A stretch of DNA of 64,000 bases, taken from NCBI RefSeq assembly GCF_001684965.1, contig NZ_MAYG01000032.1:93019-157018 (forward strand), given 5' to 3'. Below are positions 24,749-33,785 of this stretch, piece by piece (the first letter of the stretch is position 1; every line of letters begins with the position of its first letter). The notes beneath the pieces are model-generated. The model was not told where the DNA came from. It saw nothing but the letters and a program-made list of their open reading frames with translations, and searched no databases. This stretch comes from Chryseobacterium arthrosphaerae (lineage in GTDB: Bacteria; Bacteroidota; Bacteroidia; Flavobacteriales; Weeksellaceae). A program made the position numbers and the translations under genes.

Positions 24749-25636
24749 TTATTGCGAAAGAAGTCCAAGAACTTTTTCAAGACCTGCAGGCATTTCGTCA
24801 TTGGTCGCCCTTACTTTTACGCCAAGGGAATATTCTTTTTCAACCTTGATCCCTGTGCTGGACGATCTTTTGTATGACACATCCACTTTGAACTTTACAG
24901 GACCAAAGCCACCGGACGCTCCTGCGTTGATCCCGAATTCATCACTTACATCTTTAGTGTATGTTGAATTCAGCTTAACGTTAAAGTCTACTTCACAGGT
25001 TTCAATCCTGAAACTCGGAACATTCAGTAAGGCTACAAAAGGAACGACAATCTCTACCGGATCAGATTTTGTTTTTGGATTGTCATTGCTTACGGGTTTA
25101 TCAGGATCGAAGTCCGGATTGGGAATCGTCTTGGTATATTTAAACTCTGCCATTCTCAATTTTTTCGGGCTATTGGCGTTGGCAGGGTCCGTAAGCTCAA
25201 AACCGACTTCATTAATGAAATTCACCGTAGCAATAGAGGCATTAGACTGTGCTTTTACACAAGCATCCAAAGGTCCGCCAATAATGGTTGCGAAATCTAT
25301 ACTTCCCAATTCTGCGGCAAAATCTGCACTGGCAGCATCCGAAGTTTTGAAGATTTCTTCATCTGCAGCCATCTTACCAGCTATCAGTTTCATAATTTCT
25401 GAAGAGGCACCGGAAAAAGATTTTTCCCACTTTTCATCATAATTCTTTTTGAAGTCATCTACAATATTCAACAGCTCCTTGTTGGTAAGTGTTCCCAATT
25501 CGGATACTTCAATTCCGGATACTTTTTCGTAGACTGCAGGGGTAAGCACTTTTTCCACTCCTGATAAAAGATCGATCAACTCATTTTTTGTTTTTTTGGC
25601 GTGACTTGTTTCAAGCACTGATTTTAATGTTTCCAT
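24749..25636 (-). CDS. DUF2589-like protein, first gene of the protease operon
   Basis: 295 residues. A helical N-terminal domain (1-110) precedes a DUF2589-like region that opens IDFATIIGGPLDACVKAQ (113-130) and continues SIATVNFINEVGF. A beta-rich domain (about 155-275) follows, with paired strands (VPFVALLNVPSFRIETCEVDF, then a V-x-Y-K-R repeat-like strand). There is no signal peptide. The biochemical function of DUF2589 is not known to me. The beta-rich half could be an assembly or pore-like module, which is speculation. It leads an operon of five genes and has an exact -7 box at 25668-25675. Confidence 0.78.
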   Translation of the reverse strand: METLKSVLETSHAKKTKNELIDLLSGVEKVLTPAVYEKVSGIEVSELGTLTNKELLNIVDDFKKNYDEKWEKSFSGASSEIMKLIAGKMAADEEIFKTSDAASADFAAELGSIDFATIIGGPLDACVKAQSNASIATVNFINEVGFELTDPANANSPKKLRMAEFKYTKTIPNPDFDPDKPVSNDNPKTKSDPVEIVVPFVALLNVPSFRIETCEVDFNVKLNSTYTKDVSDEFGINAGASGGFGPVKFKVDVSYKRSSSTGIKVEKEYSLGVKVRATNDEMPAGLEKVLGLLSQ

Positions 25637-25667
25637 GTTTTTTTGTTTTTAAATTAATATTGTTCAG

Positions 25668-25675
25668 CAAAATTA
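25668..25675 (-). promoter_or_regulatory. Candidate -7 box of the DUF2589/subtilase operon
   Basis: TAATTTTG on the minus strand matches TAnnTTTG exactly, 32 bp upstream of the ATG at 25636. The nearest upstream TTG lies only 13 bp away, too close for a standard -33, so an activator may be needed. Confidence 0.5.
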
Positions 25676-25736
25676 TTTCATTGCCGTTCAAAAGTTTACA
25701 GGAGAACCCCTTCACTTTACCCGGAAAAACACCCTA

Positions 25737-25771
25737 AAAAACAAAAGCCCGAACTGTAGAAGTTCAGGCTT
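25737..25771 (-). terminator. Terminator of the second M1 peptidase gene
   Basis: Stem AAGCCCGAACT / AGTTCAGGCTT (25745-25771, one mismatch) with a 5-nt loop; on the minus strand it is followed by TTTGTTTTTT. It separates the M1 gene from the protease operon. Confidence 0.85.
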
Positions 25772-25799
25772 GTATTCTGTTGATACCAACTCGCAAGTA

Positions 25800-27737
25800 T
25801 TACGCCGGTGTCATGCTGTTATTCTTAGGATTGATATCCGGAACTACAGAAGCGGGATCCAGTTTTACCTCATCGATCTCTTTGCCGGAATCTACTTTGA
25901 AAGTCCATTCTGTATTTCTCTTCCAGACTTCAACAGGAATTTTCACTGTTTTTGAAGTGCCGTCTTTGAATTTTACCTGTACTGTTGTAGGCATTGGAAG
26001 CTGTCCAAGGTTTTCAACGGTAATCCGTACTCCGTTTTTGAAGTCTCCGTTAATGTATTTTACATCTTTAACAGCCTGATCAATTTTCCATTTATTTAAA
26101 AACCATCCTCTCCAGTACCAGTTCAGTTCTTCTCCCGAAACATTTTCCATCGTATGGAAGAAATCCCATGGTGTAGGATGTTTGAAAGCCCAACGGTTGA
26201 TATAGGTTCTGAACGCCTTGTCAAATTTTTCAGGTCCGAGAACTGCCTCTCTCAAAACAGCCAGCCCTGCTCCTGGTTTATAATAGGCCAGAGCTCCGAT
26301 GTTTCTTTCCTTCATATTATCAGGCCCTACCATAACGGGCTCCAGATTATCTCCCATCAGAAAACCTCCTGTTTTTGCCAGATCTCTTTTTCTGTGATAT
26401 TCACCTTTATTAAAAGCTTCCGTAGAAAGTCCGTTGATAAAGGTATTGAAACCTTCATCCATCCATGCAAATAATCTTTCGTTAGAGCCTACGATCATAG
26501 GAAACCAGTTGTGCCCGAATTCATGATCCGTTACTCCCCAAAGATCTTCTCCTTTTGAATCCATATGACAGAAAACAATTCCCGGATACTCCATTCCGCC
26601 TTCGTTTCCTGCAACATTGGTAGCTGCCGGATACGTATATTCATACCATTTCTGCGAGTAATGCTCTATCGCTGCTTTTGTATATTCTGTAGATCTTCCC
26701 CAGGCTTTATCCCCTGCGCTTTCAACGGGATAAGCTGAGATGGCCAATGATTTTTTTCCGCTTGGAAGGTTAATTTTTGCCGCATCCAGGATAAATCCGG
26801 CTGAAGAAGCCCAGGCAAAATCCCTGGTCTGCGTAATTTTAAATTTCCAGGTCTTTGTTCCGGAAGAATTATTTTTCCCGATTTCAGATTCAGGACGTAT
26901 CATCACTGTTTTGTCACTGTTTCTGGCCTGATTCCATCTGCTGACTTCCTCTTTGCTGTAGACTTCCTTTTCATTCAGAAGCTCTCCGGATGCTACCACA
27001 TAATGATTGGCCGGCACTGTAATATTGGCTGTAATATTTCCATATTCCAGATAAAATTCTGAAGCTCCCAGATAAGGCAGAGTGTTCCAGCCCATTACAT
27101 CATCATATACGCACATTCTCGGATACCACTGTGCCATGGTAAAGATCTTCCCGTTCTTTGTTTCCTGTACTCCCATCCTGTCTGAACCGTATTCCGGAGA
27201 AATAAAAGAATACTCGATGGCGATTCTGGCCACACCTCCTTTTGCTTTCAGCTCTTTAGGCAGGTCTATCTGCATTCTGGTATCTGTAATGGTGTATTTT
27301 ACCGCTTTGCCATCAAGTTTTACTGATTTAATGGTATATCCTCCGTCAAATTCCTCACCGTGCGCTCCGTTTCTGCTTCCTGAAAGCGGTACGACTCCGT
27401 TTCCACGGGAATCTCTGGAAAACAGGTTCTGATCCAGCTGTAACCAAAGAAAACCTAATTGATCGGGGCTGTTATTGGTGTAAGTGATTTCTGCGGTACC
27501 CGTAATTTCTTTTTTATTTTCATTCAGGCTGACGTTCAAATGATAGTCTGCCGAGTTCTGCCAATAGGCATGACCGGGCTGACCACTTGCAGAACGGGTT
27601 TCTGAACCCATCTGAGGATAAAAGAAAGGTTTGAATGCTTCTACATAATCATATTTCGGAGTTTCCTGTGCATATGCCGGTCCTGAAAACATCAAAACTG
27701 CAACTGCTGAAACAAGGGCTGGAAGTTTGAAATTCAT
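25800..27737 (-). CDS. M1-family (gluzincin) metallopeptidase, secreted
   Basis: 645 residues. Signal peptide ending GPAYAQ (about residue 24). Zinc site HEFGH (His405, Glu406, His409), with Glu428 in WMDEG 18 residues on. The substrate loop reads GGMEYP where classical aminopeptidases have GAMEN. It shares the whole plan (N-terminal beta domain, catalytic domain, C-terminal beta domain) and several segments with the M1 protein at 14493-16358, so the two are paralogues, here about 9.4 kb apart. Terminator hairpins lie on both sides, so it is probably monocistronic. Confidence 0.93.
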   Translation of the reverse strand: MNFKLPALVSAVAVLMFSGPAYAQETPKYDYVEAFKPFFYPQMGSETRSASGQPGHAYWQNSADYHLNVSLNENKKEITGTAEITYTNNSPDQLGFLWLQLDQNLFSRDSRGNGVVPLSGSRNGAHGEEFDGGYTIKSVKLDGKAVKYTITDTRMQIDLPKELKAKGGVARIAIEYSFISPEYGSDRMGVQETKNGKIFTMAQWYPRMCVYDDVMGWNTLPYLGASEFYLEYGNITANITVPANHYVVASGELLNEKEVYSKEEVSRWNQARNSDKTVMIRPESEIGKNNSSGTKTWKFKITQTRDFAWASSAGFILDAAKINLPSGKKSLAISAYPVESAGDKAWGRSTEYTKAAIEHYSQKWYEYTYPAATNVAGNEGGMEYPGIVFCHMDSKGEDLWGVTDHEFGHNWFPMIVGSNERLFAWMDEGFNTFINGLSTEAFNKGEYHRKRDLAKTGGFLMGDNLEPVMVGPDNMKERNIGALAYYKPGAGLAVLREAVLGPEKFDKAFRTYINRWAFKHPTPWDFFHTMENVSGEELNWYWRGWFLNKWKIDQAVKDVKYINGDFKNGVRITVENLGQLPMPTTVQVKFKDGTSKTVKIPVEVWKRNTEWTFKVDSGKEIDEVKLDPASVVPDINPKNNSMTPA

Positions 27738-27770
27738 TTTTAAATTATTATTTAGTACATAGTTATAAAA

Positions 27771-27806
27771 AAACTCCCGGAATTGTTATATATCCGGGAG
27801 TTTTTT
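27771..27806. terminator. Bidirectional terminator between the SDR and M1 genes
   Basis: Perfect 11-bp stem AAACTCCCGGA / TCCGGGAGTTT with an 11-nt AT-rich loop and T-runs on both sides. It ends the SDR gene in the minus direction. Confidence 0.88.
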
Positions 27807-27820
27807 ACGTATAAGTGATG

Positions 27821-28702
27821 TTAATTCGACTTTTTAGCTTTAATCATTGCTTCCAGAGCATCCCACATTTCTTTCGGAATTGCTTCAAGCATATTGAATT
27901 CTCCTGCTCCCTGAAGCCATTCACCGCCATCAATGGTTACCACTTCCCCGTTCATATAAGCTGAATAATCTGACACCAGGTAGGCAGCAAGATTAGCAAG
28001 CTCCTGATGTTCTCCTACCCTTCTCAACGGAACTTTCTTTTTCATATCGAATTTTTCCTGGAGATCACCGGGAAGAAGTCTGTCCCACGCTCCTTTTGTA
28101 GGGAATGGTCCCGGAGCAATGGCATTGAAACGGATCCCGTATTTAGCCCATTCCACCGCTAAGGATCTGGTCATTGCCAAAACCCCCGCCTTTGCGCAGG
28201 CTGATGGCACTACATATGCTGAACCTGTCCAGGCATAAGTTGTTACAATATTCAGAACGGTTCCCGGAGTTTTAGCATCTATCCAGTGTTTTCCTACTGA
28301 AAGGGTACAGTTTTTTGTTCCTTTTAAAACAATATCAAGGATAGAGTCGAATGCAGAATGAGTCAGTTTTTCTGTTGGCGAGATAAAGTTTCCGGCAGCA
28401 TTATTCAACAGGATATCAATCTTCCCGAATTCTTTCAACGCTGCTTCTTTCATGGCTTCCACCTCATCCCAGTTTCTCACGTCACAAGCTACACAAAGTA
28501 CCTTTCCCCCTGTTTCGTCTTCCAGTTCTTTAGCCGTTGCCTGTAACTTTTCAAGATTTCTGGAGGTAATGACCACATGGGCACCCAATTCGAGAAAGTA
28601 TTTGGTCATTGCTTTTCCAAGGCCGCTTCCGCCTCCTGTTACAATCGCTACTTTATCTTTCAGTGCCCCTTCACGAAGCATCGGCTGTGTATATAGACTC
28701 AT
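27821..28702 (-). CDS. SDR-family oxidoreductase, 2,4-dienoyl-CoA reductase-like
   Basis: 293 residues, single Rossmann domain. Cofactor motif TGGGSGLG, ITSRN after beta-2 (Arg suggests NADPH), NNAAG, then TYAWTGSAYVVPSACAKAG. The usual SDR Tyr of YxxxK is Ser here, while the Lys is kept. The surrounding YVVPSAxAKAG text is what I recall from eukaryotic mitochondrial-type 2,4-dienoyl-CoA reductases, which use a different Tyr. It probably reduces dienoyl-CoA intermediates of unsaturated fatty-acid oxidation in the cytoplasm. Single gene with its own terminator. Confidence 0.85.
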   Translation of the reverse strand: MSLYTQPMLREGALKDKVAIVTGGGSGLGKAMTKYFLELGAHVVITSRNLEKLQATAKELEDETGGKVLCVACDVRNWDEVEAMKEAALKEFGKIDILLNNAAGNFISPTEKLTHSAFDSILDIVLKGTKNCTLSVGKHWIDAKTPGTVLNIVTTYAWTGSAYVVPSACAKAGVLAMTRSLAVEWAKYGIRFNAIAPGPFPTKGAWDRLLPGDLQEKFDMKKKVPLRRVGEHQELANLAAYLVSDYSAYMNGEVVTIDGGEWLQGAGEFNMLEAIPKEMWDALEAMIKAKKSN

Positions 28703-28804
28703 AAAATATTTTTTCTTAAAAATAATAAATATTGAAATGCAATCCTTTAAAATAGATTGATAAATAATGCAGCAAATAATAAAACAAGCGAACCACAGGC
28801 TTAT

Positions 28805-28843
28805 TAAATAAAAAACAACCCAACCGTCAACGGTCAGATTGTT
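28805..28843 (-). terminator. Terminator of the DUF1573 gene
   Basis: Imperfect long hairpin with ACCGT/ACGGT at its core and AACAA/TTGTT at its base (28814-28843), followed on the minus strand by TTTTTTATTT. Confidence 0.75.
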
Positions 28844-28870
28844 CTTCTTTACTTTTTTTAAATATAATAA

Positions 28871-29281
28871 CTAGGAAACAACTGTTCCTTTGAATGAAAG
28901 TGTCTTAGGTGTTTTGCTCTCACTCGTGGTAACGTTTACTGTTTTCATAAACGGCCCTGCAGCAGCAGCATTATAACTTGCTTCTACAAATCCTTTTTTC
29001 CCCGGCTGGATAGGAGTTTTGGTATAATCAGCGGTTGTACATCCGCATGAAGGGGCTACATTTTGTATAATGATCGGTTTTGAACTTGTATTGGTAAATT
29101 CAAATCTGATCAGCTTCGCTTTTCCCTGAGGAATATTGCCCACATCTATAGATTCTGACTTCCACTTAATGGCATCTGCCACCATTTTTACAAGGGAAGG
29201 TGCATCTGTCGTAAGTATATTCGCATAGAACGGAGAAAATGCCAGAACAGCTAAAAGAGCGGTAATTTTTAATTTTTTCAT
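28871..29281 (-). CDS. Exported DUF1573-family protein
   Basis: 136 residues. Signal peptide (KKLKITALLAVLAFSPFYA), then one immunoglobulin-like DUF1573 domain with the hallmark SCGCTT in VAPSCGCTTADYTKTPIQPG. DUF1573 proteins are small exported proteins of unknown role, abundant in Bacteroidota. The promoter has an exact -7 box (TACATTTG, 29338-29345), with a GTTAAT site at its -33 position and two more upstream. The gene faces a kinase/regulator operon and is therefore probably a direct target of that system. Confidence 0.9.
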   Translation of the reverse strand: MKKLKITALLAVLAFSPFYANILTTDAPSLVKMVADAIKWKSESIDVGNIPQGKAKLIRFEFTNTSSKPIIIQNVAPSCGCTTADYTKTPIQPGKKGFVEASYNAAAAGPFMKTVNVTTSESKTPKTLSFKGTVVS

Positions 29282-29337
29282 GAGTACAAATTTTTGTTAA
29301 TAGTTAAAAGGCAACTGATATTTATCTTTTGATACAG

Positions 29338-29430
29338 CAAATGTAACGGTGATTACCGATCCTGCTTGTTAATCGCTTTCAAACATTTGTTAATAAGTTG
29401 TTAATGACAAAAAATAAATAGATATTTTTG
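29338..29430. promoter_or_regulatory. Divergent promoters sharing TTGTTAAT regulator sites (DUF1573 and second kinase)
   Basis: TTGTTAAT occurs at 29366-29373, 29387-29394 and 29398-29405; the last two are 11 bp apart and the first two 21 bp. Minus strand: TACATTTG (29338-29345) lies 22 bp from the GTTAAT of the first copy. Plus strand: TTG at 29398-29400 is followed after 22 bp by TATTTTTG (29423-29430), so the third copy overlaps the kinase -33. Another GTTAAT lies at 29296-29301, next to the DUF1573 start. Confidence 0.72.
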
Positions 29431-29449
29431 GATAATATTGCCTCTGTAA

Positions 29450-30700
29450 ATGGGAATCAAAAAACTTAATATCATCATCAGCCTTGGGTTTGTTGCTATC
29501 ATCGGAATTCTGATAGCTCAGCTTCTCTGGACCCGGCAGGCATATAATCTTGAAGATAAAAAGTTTAACCAAACCGTGAATATTGCATTGCTGGAAGTAG
29601 TAGAAAAACTGTCAGGAGGAAAGACATCCTTTACAGAAAGTCCTATACAGAATATTTCCAATGACTATTATGTAGTCAATATCAACAATGAATTCCATCC
29701 CACAGTACTTGAGTATTATCTGAAGACAGAATTTAACAGGTTTCAGATCAATACCAACTATGTTTATGCATTATATAATTGCCATAGTGACAGGATGATC
29801 TACGGAAAGTATGTTTCCACCCATCAGAAAAGTACCAATAAAACGGTTAACTTTCCGAAGCATAAGAATCTGGTCTATTATTTTTCTATACGCTTTCCGG
29901 ATAAAGCTACCTATCTCATCAGCTCTTTACGGTTTTGGTATATCCTGACATTCGCCCTGATTATCATCCTTCTTGTATATGTATATTCAATTTATACCAT
30001 TATTCAGCAGAAAAAATTCTCAGAGCTTCAAAGGGATTTTATCAATAATATGACGCATGAGTTCAAAACTCCCCTATCTTCCATACTTCTGGCATCGGAA
30101 GCGCTTACCAAGCAGGATACCATCAAGGAAAATCCTAAACTGAAGACCTATACTTCCATTATTACCGACCAGAGTTATAAGCTCAATAATCATATTGAAA
30201 AAATATTAAATATTGCAAAAACCGATGCATCCGGACTGTCCCTGAAACTCCAGAGAATTGTATTACTCCCCTTCATCACGGAAATTGCAGACTCTATACA
30301 ACAGAAAAATGAAAACCTCAACATCCGGATAGAACTTGATGATACCGATGTCATCCTTGCAGATGAATTTCACTTTACCAATATCATCTACAATATTCTG
30401 GACAACTCCATAAAGTATTGTGATACGGCCCCTGATATTCTGATCTCTTCCTTTAAAGACTCAAAAGGGCTGCATTTAAAATTTAAAGATAACGGAATTG
30501 GAATTCCTTCTAAAAACATGCCTCATATCTTTGATAAATTTTACAGGATAAATACCCAAAAAAGTGATGAAGTGAACGGTTTTGGACTGGGGCTTTTCTA
30601 TGTAAAAAAAGTCGTCCAGCAGCATAACTGGAAAATATCGGTTGAAAATAATACGGATAAAGGAATTACAATTACCTTATTTTTACCGTTTGTAAATTAA
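29450..30700 (+). CDS. Sensor histidine kinase (HisKA) facing DUF1573
   Basis: 416 residues. Two membrane helices (about 6-27 and 163-185) enclose a periplasmic domain of about 135 residues. HisKA carries INNMTHEFKTP (His203). HATPase_c has N-box (NILDNSIKY), DNGIGI, FDKFYRI and GLGLFYVKK. It pairs with the OmpR-type regulator that begins 12 bp after its stop. The plan matches the kinase at 19087-20406 but with a different sensor domain, so the two systems are paralogous with different inputs. Confidence 0.93.
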   Translation: MGIKKLNIIISLGFVAIIGILIAQLLWTRQAYNLEDKKFNQTVNIALLEVVEKLSGGKTSFTESPIQNISNDYYVVNINNEFHPTVLEYYLKTEFNRFQINTNYVYALYNCHSDRMIYGKYVSTHQKSTNKTVNFPKHKNLVYYFSIRFPDKATYLISSLRFWYILTFALIIILLVYVYSIYTIIQQKKFSELQRDFINNMTHEFKTPLSSILLASEALTKQDTIKENPKLKTYTSIITDQSYKLNNHIEKILNIAKTDASGLSLKLQRIVLLPFITEIADSIQQKNENLNIRIELDDTDVILADEFHFTNIIYNILDNSIKYCDTAPDILISSFKDSKGLHLKFKDNGIGIPSKNMPHIFDKFYRINTQKSDEVNGFGLGLFYVKKVVQQHNWKISVENNTDKGITITLFLPFVN

Positions 30701-30712
30701 TCTGTATAACTC

Positions 30713-31393
30713 ATGGAAAAATCTAAAATTCTATATGCCGAAGATGATGAGACGATCGCTTTCCTGATTCAGGACAGCCTGGAAACGTATTATGACATTT
30801 CCTGTTATCCTGATGGAAAATCTGCCCTGGAAGCTTTCAATACCCGGAATTTTGACATCTGCCTTTTAGATATTATGATGCCCGGCATCAACGGATTTGA
30901 GCTGGCCCAGTACATCCGTGATAAAAATACAGAGATTCCCATCATCTTTATTTCTGCCAAAGCATTGAAGGAAGACCGGATCAAAGGGTTGAAAATAGGT
31001 GCAGATGATTATCTTGTAAAGCCCTTCAGTATTGAAGAACTCATCCTGAAAATTGAAGTTTTTCTGAAACGCACCAGAAAGACGAACACTCATCCATTAC
31101 AGTATAAAGTAGGGAAATATAATTTCGATCCTAAAAATTACACTTTACAGGATTCAGCCAATACCATTACTCTTACCCAAAGGGAATCTGAGCTGTTGCT
31201 ATACTTTATCCGCCACAAAAATACGGTTGTAAAAAGACAGGAAATTCTGAAAGCGATCTGGGGAGATGACGATTATTTTATGGGAAGAAGTCTGGATGTA
31301 TTTATTTCGAGGCTGAGAAAGGTATTTGTAAATGAAGAAAATATTTCCATAGAAAACCTTCACGGAATAGGTTTCCGGTTCTCTGAAAAATAA
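30713..31393 (+). CDS. Response regulator, OmpR/PhoB type
   Basis: 226 residues. Receiver domain with acidic residues near 10-12, phosphoacceptor Asp53 (CLLDIMMPG), Ser (FISAKA) and Lys (DDYLVKPF). Winged-helix domain about 128-226, with LTQRESELLLYFIRHKN and GRSLDVFISRLRKVF. The recognition segment is very close to that of the regulator at 20396-21082, which fits the finding that both loci carry GTTAAT sites. Likely controls DUF1573 and its own operon. Confidence 0.94.
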   Translation: MEKSKILYAEDDETIAFLIQDSLETYYDISCYPDGKSALEAFNTRNFDICLLDIMMPGINGFELAQYIRDKNTEIPIIFISAKALKEDRIKGLKIGADDYLVKPFSIEELILKIEVFLKRTRKTNTHPLQYKVGKYNFDPKNYTLQDSANTITLTQRESELLLYFIRHKNTVVKRQEILKAIWGDDDYFMGRSLDVFISRLRKVFVNEENISIENLHGIGFRFSEK

Positions 31394-31469
31394 CCGGAAC
31401 GTTTTTATATAAATTACAATACGTGAAGATTATTTTTTAATTATTTTTATCTTTTAATAATCCTATTTC

Positions 31470-33767
31470 ATGAAAAAAACCGGGTCTACTATTTTTCTTT
31501 CATTATTGTTTTTTGCTACAACTTTCAAGGCTCAAAAATTTGAAAAGCTGTATCAATATGTAAATCCACTGATCGGAACTGAAAAAATGGGACATACTTA
31601 TCCCGGCGCTACCGCTCCTTTTGGAGCTGTACAGCTGAGTCCTGAAACAGATACCATTTCTTATGAGCTGAACGGCAAATACAATGGTGAGGTTTATAAA
31701 TACTGTGCAGGCTACCGTTATGAAGATAAAACAATTGCAGGCTTCAGCTCTACCCACTTCAGCGGTACGGGCCATTCTGACCTCGGAGATTTTCTTATCA
31801 TGCCTACCGTAGGAAAACTACAGCTTAATCCGGGTACAGCTTCTCATCCCGAAAACGGTTACAGAAGCCGATTCTCACATCAGAATGAAACTGCAGAAGC
31901 AGGTTATTATAAAGTAAAACTTGATGACCACAATATCCTTGCAGAACTTACTGCAACCACCAGAGTGGGAGTTCACCGTTACACTTTTCCCAAATCTGAC
32001 CAGGCCCACATTATTCTGGACCTGATGGCCGGAATTTACAATTATGACGGAAAAAATATCTGGACCTATGCACGTGTGGAAAACGGAAATACCATCACCG
32101 GCTACAGACAGACCAATGGCTGGGCAAGAACCAGAACCGTTTATTTTGCCATGAAGTTTTCAAAGCCTTTCAAAGCTTACGGGCAAAAAAATTATGACGA
32201 AAAGCAGGTATATAAAGGATTCTGGAGAAAATTCGATCAGACAAAAAACTTCCCGGAGATCGCAGGAAAAAACCTGAAAATGTATTTTGATTTTGATACT
32301 CAGGAAAATGAAGCCATTGAAGTCAGACTCTCTATTTCTCCCGTCAGCCAGTCCAATGCATTGGAAAACCTGGAAAAGGAAACAGGGAATTTATCTTTTG
32401 ATCAGGTAAAGGCCCAGACCCAGGAAACCTGGAACAAAGAACTGAATAAAATTATCATCAAAGGTTCCGATACGGAAAAGACCAATTTTTATACGGCCAT
32501 GTACCATACTTTTATCAATCCTACTACTTATATGGATGTCAACGGGGAGTATAAAGGTCTGGATCAGAATATTCATAAAGCAACAGGTTTTACTCATTAT
32601 ACTACATTTTCCCTGTGGGATACTTACCGTGCCCTTCATCCGCTATTCAATATCATCCAGCCTAAAAGAAACGGTGATATGGTGAAATCTATGATGGCTC
32701 ATTACAATCAGTTTTCCATGAAAATGTTACCCATCTGGTCTCATTATGCCAACGACAACTGGTGTATGAGCGGCTATCACAGTGTAAGTGTAGTGGCTGA
32801 CGCTATTATTAAAGGAAATTATAACGGCGATCCCAAAGAAGCCTTGAAAGCCTGTGTAGAAACGGCCAATAAAAGAGACTACGAAGGCATAGGGCAATAC
32901 ATTGACCTAGGATATATTCCCGCTGAGAAAAACGGAACTTCAGTTTCCAATACTCTGGAATATGCTTATGATGACTGGGCTATTGCTCAGCTGGCAAAGC
33001 ATCTTGGAGAAACAGAAGTGTATAATCAGTTTATCAAACGTTCTGAAAACTGGAAGAATAATTTTGATCCCACCATTGGCTTTATGCGTCCCCGTCTTGC
33101 TGATGGAAGTTTCAAAAAAGATTTTGATATACTCAGCACCCATGGCCAGGGGTTTATCGAAGGTAATTCATGGAACTACAGCTTCTTTGTTCCTCAGAAT
33201 CCGGATGAGCTGATCAAAATGATGGGCGGGAAAAAGAAATTTGCGACAAAGCTGGATGAATTATTTACAATGCATCTTCCGGATGAGTTTTTTGCAGATA
33301 CTGAAGATATTACAAGGGAAGGAATCATCGGTGGGTACGTCCATGGAAACGAACCGGCACACCATGTTGCCTACCTTTACAACTGGGCAGGACAGCCCTG
33401 GAAAACCCAGGCACAGATCCGCCGTATTCTGGAAATGCAGTACAAAGCAACTTCGGACGGATTGGGAGGAAATGACGATGCAGGACAAATGAGCGCCTGG
33501 TATATTTTGAGTACACTGGGTTTCTATCCTGTCGCTCCCGGTTCAGAGGACTATTCAATCGGAAGCCCGGCTATTGACCATGCGGTTTTGAATCTGGAAA
33601 ACGGAAAAGTTTTTGAAATTGAAGCCATCCATCAGAATCCGAAAAATATATATGTTCAGAAAGTTCTCTTGAATGGGAAAGAGATTAAAGATTTTACATT
33701 AAAGCATTCTGACATTGTAAAAGGCGGTAAGCTTACATTTTATATGGGAAATAAAGCGAAAAAATAA
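31470..33767 (+). CDS. GH92-family alpha-mannosidase, secreted
   Basis: 765 residues. Signal peptide ending TTFKAQ, then the two-domain GH92 plan: N-terminal beta-sandwich opening YVNPLIGTEKMGHTYPGA, and a helical catalytic domain with TTFSLWDTYRALHP, EGNSWNYSFFVPQN and GNDDAGQMSAWY. GH92 enzymes are calcium-dependent exo-mannosidases that trim alpha-linked mannose from N-glycans or yeast mannan. It acts in the periplasm or at the surface. No SusC/SusD pair is adjacent, so it is not part of a classical polysaccharide utilisation locus. It starts 76 bp after the regulator gene and could be co-transcribed. Confidence 0.93.
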   Translation: MKKTGSTIFLSLLFFATTFKAQKFEKLYQYVNPLIGTEKMGHTYPGATAPFGAVQLSPETDTISYELNGKYNGEVYKYCAGYRYEDKTIAGFSSTHFSGTGHSDLGDFLIMPTVGKLQLNPGTASHPENGYRSRFSHQNETAEAGYYKVKLDDHNILAELTATTRVGVHRYTFPKSDQAHIILDLMAGIYNYDGKNIWTYARVENGNTITGYRQTNGWARTRTVYFAMKFSKPFKAYGQKNYDEKQVYKGFWRKFDQTKNFPEIAGKNLKMYFDFDTQENEAIEVRLSISPVSQSNALENLEKETGNLSFDQVKAQTQETWNKELNKIIIKGSDTEKTNFYTAMYHTFINPTTYMDVNGEYKGLDQNIHKATGFTHYTTFSLWDTYRALHPLFNIIQPKRNGDMVKSMMAHYNQFSMKMLPIWSHYANDNWCMSGYHSVSVVADAIIKGNYNGDPKEALKACVETANKRDYEGIGQYIDLGYIPAEKNGTSVSNTLEYAYDDWAIAQLAKHLGETEVYNQFIKRSENWKNNFDPTIGFMRPRLADGSFKKDFDILSTHGQGFIEGNSWNYSFFVPQNPDELIKMMGGKKKFATKLDELFTMHLPDEFFADTEDITREGIIGGYVHGNEPAHHVAYLYNWAGQPWKTQAQIRRILEMQYKATSDGLGGNDDAGQMSAWYILSTLGFYPVAPGSEDYSIGSPAIDHAVLNLENGKVFEIEAIHQNPKNIYVQKVLLNGKEIKDFTLKHSDIVKGGKLTFYMGNKAKK

Positions 33768-33785
33768 AATTGTATAAATAAAATT

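Noticed and set aside
24726..25442. 238-residue plus-strand open frame antisense to the DUF2589-like gene
   Set aside because: Shadow frame. The minus-strand frame has operon spacing and DUF2589 motifs.
31394..31469. Terminator between the second regulator and the GH92 gene
   Set aside because: The gap is AT-rich but contains no convincing hairpin, so read-through into the GH92 gene remains possible.
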